NCBI RefSeq assembly: GCF_001557115.1
Contig: NZ_LSKQ01000263.1
Location: 1-22,795, forward strand
DNA from: Erythrobacter sp. CCH5-A1
GTDB taxonomy: Bacteria; Pseudomonadota; Alphaproteobacteria; Sphingomonadales; Sphingomonadaceae
DNA length: 22,795 bases
Direction of reading: 5' to 3'
The notes beneath the pieces were generated by a model. It was not told the DNA's origin and did not search any database. It saw only the letters and a list, made by a program, of their open reading frames with translations. Numbering within the stretch: the stretch's first letter is position 1; every line of letters starts with the position of its first letter. Of this stretch, positions 17,253-22,795 are shown piece by piece. Both the position numbers and the translations under genes were made by a program.

Positions 17253-17328
17253 GGGGCCTTAGCTCAGCTGGGAGAGCGCAACACTGGCAGTGTTGAGGTC
17301 AGCGGTTCGATCCCGCTAGGCTCCACCA
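17253..17328 (+). tRNA. tRNA-Ala, anticodon GGC
   Basis: The 76-base cloverleaf is complete with an encoded CCA end. The acceptor stem GGGGCCT pairs with AGGCTCC and includes G3-U70, the alanine identity pair. The anticodon stem CAACA/TGTTG holds loop CTGGCAG with anticodon GGC at 17286-17288, which reads GCC. The D-arm (GCTCAGCTGGGAGAGC) and T-arm (GGTTCGATCC) are standard. Bases 17243-17249 in the leader are complementary to 17326-17332 at the 3' end. Confidence 0.97.
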
Positions 17329-17379
17329 GTCACCACTGATAAAGTCGAAAGGCGCATCCCCCAAGGGGACACCTTCCGC

Positions 17380-17416
17380 AACGCTGGCCGACGAGGTTTC
17401 GTCCGCCGGCGTTTTT
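17380..17416 (+). terminator. rho-independent terminator between tRNA-Ala and ffh
   Basis: A 15-position stem (arms 17380-17394 and 17399-17413, one G-U pair and one C-C mismatch) with loop GGTT is followed by TTTTT. It ends 44 bases before the ffh start and should stop the tRNA transcript. A second small stem (TCCCC/GGGGA) lies just upstream. Confidence 0.85.
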
Positions 17417-17459
17417 CGCATGATGCGCACGCGGCCAGCGGCGCGAGGAGAAGTGAGCG

Positions 17460-18935
17460 ATGTTCGACACGCTGTCAGATCGGCTTGGCGGGGTCTTTGA
17501 CCGCCTCAAGGGCCGCGGCGCGCTGCGCGAGCAGGACGTGCGCGATGCCATGCGCGAAGTGCGCATCGCGCTGCTCGAAGCCGATGTCGCGCTCCCCGTC
17601 GCCCGCCGCTTCATCGATGCCGTCACCGAGAAGGCCGTCGGGCAGGATGTCCTGAAGTCGGTCACCCCCGGCCAGATGGTCATCAAGATCGTCCATGACG
17701 AGCTGGTCGAGACGCTGGGCGGGATGGAGGTCGAAGGCCTCAGGCTCGATGCCAAGCCCCCGGTCGTGATCATGATGGTCGGCCTGCAGGGCTCGGGCAA
17801 GACGACCACCACCGCCAAGCTCGCCAAGCTGATCCGCGAGCGCCACGGCAAGAAGGCGCTGATGGCCTCGCTCGACGTCAACCGTCCGGCCGCGCAGGAG
17901 CAGCTGGCGGTGCTGGGCGGGCAGGTCGATGTGGCGACCCTGCCGATCATCCCCGGCCAGCAGCCGGTCGACATCGCGCGCCGGGCGATGGAAGCCGCGC
18001 GCTTGCAGAACTTCGACGTGCTCCTGCTCGACACCGCCGGCCGCCTCCATGTCGACGACGCGCTGATGGCCGAGATGAAGGCTGTCGCCAGCGTTTCGGC
18101 GCCCAACGAAGTGCTGCTGGTGGTCGATTCGCTCACAGGGCAAGACGCGGTCAACGTCGCGCAGTCCTTCTCGGGCGAGGTGCCGCTGACGGGCGTGGTG
18201 CTGACCCGCATGGACGGCGACGCCCGCGGCGGCGCGGCGCTTTCGATGCGCGCGGTTACCGGCAAGCCGATCAAGTTTGCGGGCACCGGCGAGAAGCTCG
18301 ACGCGATCGAGCCCTTCCGCCCCGGCTCGGTCGCCGACCGCATTCTCGGCATGGGCGATGTCGTCAGCCTGGTCGAACGCGCGGCGGCGACGATCAAGGA
18401 GGAAGAGGCCGAAAAGCTCGCCCGCAACCTCGAAAAGGGCAAGTTCGACCTCGACGATCTCGCCATGCAGCTGCGCCAGATGCGGCAGATGGGCGGCCTC
18501 GGGATGCTGGCGGGCATGATGCCGGGCATGAAGAAGGCCAAGCAGGCCATGCAGGCGAGCGGCATGGACGACAAGGTGCTGATCCACATGGAAGCGATCA
18601 TCTCCTCGATGACCGCCAAGGAGCGCGCCAATCCCGACTTGATGAACGCCAAGCGCAAGAAGCGCGTCGCGGCGGGAAGCGGGACCGATGTCCAGACCGT
18701 GAACAAGGTGCTGAAGATGCACCAGGAAATGGCCCGCGCAATGAAGCAGATCAAGAAGATGGGCGGCCTCAAGGGCCTCGCCGCGATGTTCGGCGGCGGC
18801 ATTGGCGGCGGCGGCCCGATGGGCGGCATGGGCGGCCTCGGCGGTCCTCCGTCGGGCGGCCTGCCGGGTCTCGGCGGCCCCGGCCCGATGGGCGGCCTGC
18901 CCGGTCTCGGCGGGCCTCCGCGGTTCAAGAAATAG
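17460..18935 (+). CDS. ffh: signal recognition particle protein Ffh
   Basis: This 491-residue GTPase delivers nascent membrane proteins to FtsY at the inner membrane. The N domain (1-95) is followed by the G domain with P-loop GLQGSGKTT (108-116), LDVNRPAA (138-145), DTAGR (191-195) and TRMDGDARGG (249-258). The methionine-rich M domain (about 310-440) binds 4.5S RNA and signal peptides. The C-terminal tail from about residue 446 is a Gly/Pro/Met low-complexity stretch with a repeated GGLPGLGGP unit, longer than in E. coli Ffh. AGGAG precedes the ATG. rpsP follows after 55 bases with no terminator. Confidence 0.97.
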   Translation: MFDTLSDRLGGVFDRLKGRGALREQDVRDAMREVRIALLEADVALPVARRFIDAVTEKAVGQDVLKSVTPGQMVIKIVHDELVETLGGMEVEGLRLDAKPPVVIMMVGLQGSGKTTTTAKLAKLIRERHGKKALMASLDVNRPAAQEQLAVLGGQVDVATLPIIPGQQPVDIARRAMEAARLQNFDVLLLDTAGRLHVDDALMAEMKAVASVSAPNEVLLVVDSLTGQDAVNVAQSFSGEVPLTGVVLTRMDGDARGGAALSMRAVTGKPIKFAGTGEKLDAIEPFRPGSVADRILGMGDVVSLVERAAATIKEEEAEKLARNLEKGKFDLDDLAMQLRQMRQMGGLGMLAGMMPGMKKAKQAMQASGMDDKVLIHMEAIISSMTAKERANPDLMNAKRKKRVAAGSGTDVQTVNKVLKMHQEMARAMKQIKKMGGLKGLAAMFGGGIGGGGPMGGMGGLGGPPSGGLPGLGGPGPMGGLPGLGGPPRFKK

Positions 18936-18990
18936 TTTCAAGTCAGTCAGTTCAGTTCAAAAGTTCAATTCTCTCGAAAGGTAACTACTC
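18936..18990 (+). repeat. AT-rich ffh-rpsP spacer with GTTCA micro-repeats
   Basis: Short repeats GTCA GTCA GTTCA GTTCA AAA GTTCA run from about 18942 to 18968, followed by the rpsP ribosome-binding site GAAAGG at 18976-18981. The spacer is strikingly poorer in GC than its surroundings. It may keep the rpsP start free of structure. Confidence 0.5.
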
Positions 18991-19458
18991 ATGTCGATTT
19001 CCATCCGACTCTCGCGCGGCGGTGCCAAGAAGCGTCCCTATTACCGCATCGTCGTCGCCAACAGCCGCAGCCCCCGCGACGGCAAGTATCTCGAGCAGAT
19101 CGGCACCTACAACCCGCTGCTCGCCAAGGACAGCCCCGAGCGCGTGAAGCTGGTCGAGGACCGCGCCCGCTACTGGCTCGGCGTCGGCGCGCAGCCGACC
19201 GACCGCGTCGCCCGCTTCCTCGATGCCGCCGGCATCAAGGAGCGCGCGGCCCGCAACAACCCCAAGAAGGGTGAACCGGGCGAGAAGGCCAAGGAGCGCG
19301 CCGAAGAGCGTGCCGCCAAGATCGCCGAGGCCGAAGAAGCCGCGCGCGCTGCCGAGGAAGAAGCCAAGGCCGCTGCCGCAGCGCCTGCCGAGGAAGCTCC
19401 GGCTGAAGAAGCGCCTGCCGCTGAAGAAGCCGCCGCCGAAGAGCAGGCCGAAGGCTAA
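18991..19458 (+). CDS. rpsP: 30S ribosomal protein S16 with a long acidic tail
   Basis: Residues 1-82 are a normal S16 core ([41 protein letters not shown]). The remaining 73 residues are first basic and Lys-rich, then a long Ala/Glu run likely to be helical or disordered ([18 protein letters not shown]). Typical S16 has about 80-90 residues; extended tails are known in alphaproteobacteria. S16 binds 16S rRNA early in small-subunit assembly. It is followed by rimM after 3 bases, the common rpsP-rimM order. Confidence 0.96.
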   Translation: MSISIRLSRGGAKKRPYYRIVVANSRSPRDGKYLEQIGTYNPLLAKDSPERVKLVEDRARYWLGVGAQPTDRVARFLDAAGIKERAARNNPKKGEPGEKAKERAEERAAKIAEAEEAARAAEEEAKAAAAAPAEEAPAEEAPAAEEAAAEEQAEG

Positions 19459-19461
19459 GCC

Positions 19462-19965
19462 ATGAGCCCCAAGCCCGTCACCCTTGCCGCCATCGCCGGC
19501 GCGCACGGGGTGGCGGGCGAGGTGCGCCTCAAGCTGTTCGGCGAGGGCATCGCGACCCTCGCCAAACAGAAAAGCTTCAACGACGGCGCGCTCACCCTCG
19601 TGAAGGTTCGCGAGGACGGGAAGGGCGGGGCCATCGCCCGCCTCGCCGAAAGCACCTCGCGCGCCGATGCCGAAAAGCTGCGCGGCACCGTGCTGACCGT
19701 GCCCCGCGAGGCGCTCCCTCCCTTGGGCGAGGGCGAGTTCTACCATGCCGACCTGCTCGGCCTGCCGGTCGTTACCGACACCGGAGACGCGATCGGCACC
19801 GTGCTCGCGATCGAGAACTTCGGCGCGACCGACATTATCGAGATCACCCTCGATCCGGTGCCTGAAAAGGGGCCGAAGACCTTCATGGTTCCGATGATCC
19901 CCGCAGCAGTAATCGAGTGGGACGACAAGAGGCTTGTGATAGCGGCGGATTTCGCCGATAATTGA
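19462..19965 (+). CDS. rimM: ribosome maturation factor RimM
   Basis: This 167-residue protein has the N-terminal RimM barrel (IAGAHGVAGEVRLKLF, residues about 11-26) and the C-terminal PRC barrel (FYHADLLGLPV, then FMVPMIPAAVIEWD). RimM helps the 30S head mature and binds S19. It starts 3 bases after the rpsP stop. In most bacteria the next gene is trmD; here four other genes intervene, beginning 4 bases after the rimM stop. Confidence 0.96.
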   Translation: MSPKPVTLAAIAGAHGVAGEVRLKLFGEGIATLAKQKSFNDGALTLVKVREDGKGGAIARLAESTSRADAEKLRGTVLTVPREALPPLGEGEFYHADLLGLPVVTDTGDAIGTVLAIENFGATDIIEITLDPVPEKGPKTFMVPMIPAAVIEWDDKRLVIAADFADN

Positions 19966-19969
19966 GGGC

Positions 19970-20518
19970 GTGAGTTCGCCCTTCGACGAGACTCTCTGGC
20001 AGCGCATCGCCGACCACCACATCGGCCCGGCGGACGCTTCGCTTTCCTTCGCCGCCCGCCTTGCCCGAGAGAACCGCTGGACCCCCGCCCACGCCGAGCG
20101 CGTGATCGGCGAATACAAGCGCTTCTGCTATCTCGCGATGACCGCCGGCCACGAGGTGACGCCGTCCGACGCGGTCGATCAGGCCTGGCACCTCCACCTC
20201 ACTTACAGTCGCGATTACTGGCAGACCTTCTGCCGCGAGGTCCTCGGGCGCGATCTGCACCATGGCCCGACGCAAGGGGGCACGGTCGAGCGCGACCGCT
20301 ACTACCGCCAGTATGCCGCCACCCTCGCTGCCTACGAAACCGCCTTCGGCCACGCGCCGCCCGCCGATATCTGGCCGGGTGCGCATCGGCGTTTTGCGGT
20401 CGATCCGCGGGGAGTTCGCGTTAACCTTTGGCATGATATCGTTCTCGAACGCCGGGTCGCGCTGGCACTAGGCCTGTTCCTCGTCGCCGGGGGATGGCTC
20501 GCAGGAAGGATAACGTGA
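19970..20518 (+). CDS. GRDP-like WHLHL-motif protein with C-terminal membrane helix
   Basis: This 182-residue protein carries the GRDP-like signature AVDQAWHLHLTYSRDYW (68-84), followed by a second His pair (DLHHGP, 96-101). Residues about 162-179 form one membrane helix at the C-terminus, so the domain is probably held at the inner membrane. The family is named after plant glycine-rich domain proteins; its biochemical role is unknown. The start is GTG 19970, 4 bases after rimM, with only a weak ribosome-binding site. The stop overlaps the next start as TGATG. The conserved His residues suggest metal binding, which is inference. Confidence 0.8.
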   Translation: MSSPFDETLWQRIADHHIGPADASLSFAARLARENRWTPAHAERVIGEYKRFCYLAMTAGHEVTPSDAVDQAWHLHLTYSRDYWQTFCREVLGRDLHHGPTQGGTVERDRYYRQYAATLAAYETAFGHAPPADIWPGAHRRFAVDPRGVRVNLWHDIVLERRVALALGLFLVAGGWLAGRIT

Positions 20519-21351
20519 TGGAGCTGTTCTCGTCCTGGACGGGCAGCGATTTCCTGCTGTTCTATAGCGTCTTGCTGGGCTTTGCCGGCGTCAGCGCATG
20601 GTGGATGCCCGGCCTTCTGCGCGAGCCCGGGCGCCGCGCTGCCCTCGATGATGTCGACAGCATCGCCGTGCTCGTCGGCGGGCCGACGCGGCTCGCCGAT
20701 TCGGCGCTGGCCGAGCTTTACGTCCACGGCGGTCTGGTCGGCGGCGAGAAGGGCAAGCTCGCCGTCACCCGCTGCGAGGCGCCGGTCTCGCCCGCGGCGA
20801 AGACGCTGCTGGCGGCGGGCGAGCAGCTCTCGCGGGCCGATGCGAAGAAGGCGCTCGACACCCATGCCGATGTGGTCGCGGCGCGGCTCCAGCGCGCGGG
20901 GCTGTTGCTGCGCGATGCCGATTATACGCGGCTGCGCTGGCTTTCCATCGCCCCGTTCGCAGCGCTGTTCCTGCTCGGGCTCTACCGCGAGCGTGCGGGG
21001 GACGCCTTGGGCGAGCCGACGGGCCTGCTGGTGTTCCTGCTGATCGTGACCTTCGCGCTGGCGCTGATCCGCTTCGTCACGGTCGACCCGCGCACGTCCG
21101 CCGGGATCGAGGCGGTGCAGCGCCTGCGCGAGCAGAACGGCCGCTTTTCCCGCGCGCCCATGCCGGACGAGGCCGCGATGGCGGTCGCGCTGTTCGGCAC
21201 CTCGGTGCTGGTCGGCACCCCGTGGGAGCCGGTTCACGCGCTGCGCAGGCCCGAGGGTGACGGCGGTGGATGCGGCGGCGGCGGCGGCGACAGCAGCAGC
21301 GACGGCGGCTCGGGCTGTGGCGGAGGCGGCTGCGGCGGTTGCGGAGGCTGA
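20518..21351 (+). CDS. TIGR04222-type membrane protein with Gly/Cys-rich tail
   Basis: This 277-residue protein has three predicted membrane segments (about 9-29, 141-156 and 168-187), a central soluble region, and a tail from residue 247 made almost only of Gly, Ser, Asp and four cysteines (252, 267, 272, 275). This matches TIGR04222, known for near-low-complexity C-termini; the function is unknown. ATG 20518 overlaps the stop of the GRDP-like gene by one base, with AAGGA upstream. Its close pairing with a GRDP-like gene suggests the two act together. The tail resembles metal- or thiol-binding sequences, but no metal has been shown from the sequence alone. Confidence 0.82.
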   Translation: MELFSSWTGSDFLLFYSVLLGFAGVSAWWMPGLLREPGRRAALDDVDSIAVLVGGPTRLADSALAELYVHGGLVGGEKGKLAVTRCEAPVSPAAKTLLAAGEQLSRADAKKALDTHADVVAARLQRAGLLLRDADYTRLRWLSIAPFAALFLLGLYRERAGDALGEPTGLLVFLLIVTFALALIRFVTVDPRTSAGIEAVQRLREQNGRFSRAPMPDEAAMAVALFGTSVLVGTPWEPVHALRRPEGDGGGCGGGGGDSSSDGGSGCGGGGCGGCGG

Positions 21352-21373
21352 ACCTGCCGCGTAAGTGGCGGGC

Positions 21374-22324
21374 ATGACCAAGCTCCCCGTCGCCGTTGTG
21401 CAAGCCGCTCCGATTCCGCTCGATTTCCAAGGAGGGATCGACAAGGCCTTGCGTCTGGCGCGGGAGGCGGTGGAGAGCGGCGCGAAAGTCGTCGCTTTCG
21501 GCGAGACCTTTCTGGGAGGCTATCCGCTGTGGCTCGACGAGGCCCCGGGCGCGGCCTTGTGGGATCATCCCGGAGCCAAGGCGCTGCACCGGATCATGCT
21601 CGATCAGGCGGTGGTGCCGGGTGACGAGCGGCTGCTGCCCTTGCAGGAACTCGCCGATGCGAGCGGCGCGGTCATCTCCATCGGCGCGCACGAGCGGGTG
21701 CGGCGCAGCCTCGTCAACAACCAGCTGACCTTCCGGCCCGGCCTGCCGGTGCTCGATCACCGCAAGCTGGTGCCCACCCACGGCGAGCGCCTGATCTGGG
21801 CGCGCGGCGATGGTTCCACCCTGGGCGTCCATCAGGCCGAGTGGGGCCGCCTCGGCACGCTCATTTGCTGGGAGCACTGGATGCCCTTGGCGCGCGCGGC
21901 GATGCACAACCTCGGCGAGGATGTGCACATCGCCGCCTGGCCGACGGTGCGCGAGAGCCACCAGATCGCCTCGCGGCACTATGCGATGGAGGGGCGGTGC
22001 TTCGTGCTGGCGGCGGGGCTGGTGCAGACGAAGGGCGATCTGTTTGACGGGCTGGAGCGCGTGGGCGGGAATGCCGCCGCTCGGGAACTGCTTGAGGCGA
22101 TCCCCGCCGAAGTCCTCAACCGCGGCGGCTCCCTGATCGCCGCCCCCGACACCCGCGTGATCGCGCAAGCGGGCGAGGGGGAAGAGACACTCTTCGCCGA
22201 GCTCGATCTCGCCGAGGTGGCAGAGGGGCTCACCAACCTCGATACCGACGGGCACTATGCGCGGCCGGACGTGTTCGAGCTGACGGTGGATAAGCGGGCG
22301 AAGGATGGGATCGTATGGTCCTGA
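21374..22324 (+). CDS. nitrilase-superfamily carbon-nitrogen hydrolase
   Basis: This 316-residue protein shows the complete catalytic triad: Glu44 (FGETFLGGYP), Lys131 (HRKLVPTHGE) and Cys165 (LICWEHW). The CWEH context is typical of branch 1, the true nitrilases, rather than amidases (CYD) or ureidopropionases. The likely reaction is hydrolysis of a nitrile to a carboxylic acid plus ammonia; the substrate is unknown. ATG 21374 is preferred over GTG 21365. It follows the TIGR04222 gene by 22 bases and overlaps the next gene by 10 bases. Confidence 0.9.
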   Translation: MTKLPVAVVQAAPIPLDFQGGIDKALRLAREAVESGAKVVAFGETFLGGYPLWLDEAPGAALWDHPGAKALHRIMLDQAVVPGDERLLPLQELADASGAVISIGAHERVRRSLVNNQLTFRPGLPVLDHRKLVPTHGERLIWARGDGSTLGVHQAEWGRLGTLICWEHWMPLARAAMHNLGEDVHIAAWPTVRESHQIASRHYAMEGRCFVLAAGLVQTKGDLFDGLERVGGNAAARELLEAIPAEVLNRGGSLIAAPDTRVIAQAGEGEETLFAELDLAEVAEGLTNLDTDGHYARPDVFELTVDKRAKDGIVWS

Positions 22325-22743
22325 GCGCAGCAGCAGCACCGGCCCCTGGTCTTTCGGTCACAGTCGCACCCGCCGCCGCAGGGCCGTCCCTGCTGTCCAT
22401 GGTGACCGCTATCGGCATTATGATGCTGGTCGCGGCGCTGATCTCCTGGCTTGCGGCGCGATACCTCATCTGGGCGATGGCGCCGCGCGGATTCTGGTTG
22501 CGTGTCGCCGTGGCGGGGGGCTTGCCGGTAACTATCCTGATCCTGCTCTTGGTAGCGGTTGGGATCTGGCAGGCACAGGACTATAAGGCGGCAGTGGCCA
22601 GCCTGGCGCGGGTGCCGCTCAGAGGCTGGGCAATGCTGTTTGCCATGCTTGTGACAGGGATGGGCGTGTCGTGGCTGACAGCGATGCGCCGCAAGCGTCG
22701 GGACCGGCAACAGACTGATGCCACTCTCAGGGTTTTCCAGTGA
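22315..22743 (+). CDS. hypothetical membrane protein with three membrane segments
   Basis: This 142-residue protein has predicted membrane segments at about 28-50, 66-86 and 104-122, with a positively charged end (RRKRRDRQQ). No family is recognised. The start overlaps the nitrilase gene by 10 bases. The stop overlaps the trmD start as GTGA. Both overlaps and the consistent frame support it as a real gene in the rimM-trmD operon. Confidence 0.75.
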   Translation: MVLSAAAAPAPGLSVTVAPAAAGPSLLSMVTAIGIMMLVAALISWLAARYLIWAMAPRGFWLRVAVAGGLPVTILILLLVAVGIWQAQDYKAAVASLARVPLRGWAMLFAMLVTGMGVSWLTAMRRKRRDRQQTDATLRVFQ

Positions 22744-22795
22744 CCTTCGCCGCCACCATCCTCACGCTCTACCCGGAGATGTTCCCCGGGCCGCT
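22740..22795 (+). CDS. trmD: tRNA (guanine37-N1)-methyltransferase, 5' end only
   Basis: Only 18 complete codons are in the window, starting with GTG 22740. The translated start MTFAATILTLYPEMFPGPL is the conserved TrmD N-terminus (T-LT-YPEMFPGPL). TrmD methylates G37 of tRNAs that read codons starting with C, preventing frameshifts. Its place downstream of rpsP-rimM fits the conserved operon, and rplS would be expected next. The start overlaps the stop of the upstream gene by 4 bases. Confidence 0.9.
   Translation, partial: MTFAATILTLYPEMFPGP

Noticed and set aside
17329..17459. Possible 4.5S SRP RNA gene next to ffh
   Set aside because: The conserved SRP tetraloop and asymmetric-loop sequence is absent. 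The hairpin with T-run is better explained as a terminator.
17330..18928. 532-codon and 488-codon minus-strand frames opposite ffh
   Set aside because: Both are fully antisense to ffh, whose GTPase motifs are intact. Their composition is repetitive Pro/Ser/Arg or His/Ala without any domain.
21077..22339. 420-codon minus-strand frame opposite the nitrilase
   Set aside because: It is antisense to a hydrolase with a complete Glu-Lys-Cys triad; no family features were seen.

Overview
This window is high-GC, densely packed chromosomal DNA from an alphaproteobacterium, most likely Sphingomonadales and close to the Erythrobacteraceae (family placement is inference). The clues are an F0 ATP synthase operon with separate b' and b subunits and no F1 genes attached, a TIGR02300/FYDLN-acid protein, an S16 protein with a long Ala/Glu tail, a class II EPSP synthase, and an aroA-cmk-rpsA neighbourhood. 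Nearly everything is core genome. I see no insertion sequence, phage gene, CRISPR array or rRNA.

Layout. Positions 1-1746 carry the C-terminal part of an autotransporter-type outer-membrane protein, probably cut by the left edge. A RadC-family JAMM protein follows on the minus strand (1751-2485). Divergent from it is a complete ydbH-ynbE-ydbL operon (2563-6466), the AsmA-like intermembrane bridge system. After a promoter-like region with two perfect palindromes come atpI, atpB, atpE, atpF' and atpF (6595-9204), closed by a UUCG-loop terminator.

The minus strand from 16649 down to 9266 then carries three groups. aroA is coupled to two small membrane-protein genes by 4-base overlaps. cmk and rpsA follow, separated by a 393-base leader/intergenic region. 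Last is a tight operon of gloB, a DOPA 4,5-dioxygenase-like gene and a quinone oxidoreductase-like gene. One plus-strand gene of unknown function (14319-14843) sits between the aroA group and cmk.

The right third reads on the plus strand: a TIGR02300 protein, a tRNA-Ala(GGC), a strong terminator, then ffh-rpsP-rimM and finally the first 18 codons of trmD at the right edge. The widely conserved rimM-trmD junction is interrupted by four tightly coupled genes: a GRDP-like WHLHL-motif protein, a TIGR04222 membrane protein with a Gly/Cys-rich tail, a nitrilase-superfamily hydrolase and a small membrane protein. The first two form the least understood unit in the window and are the best candidate for an undescribed function.

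Functionally the window combines envelope lipid transport and biogenesis (YdbH system, autotransporter), energy conversion (F0), shikimate and nucleotide metabolism (aroA, cmk), translation and protein targeting (rpsA, ffh, rpsP, rimM, trmD, tRNA-Ala), and a small detoxification-like operon.
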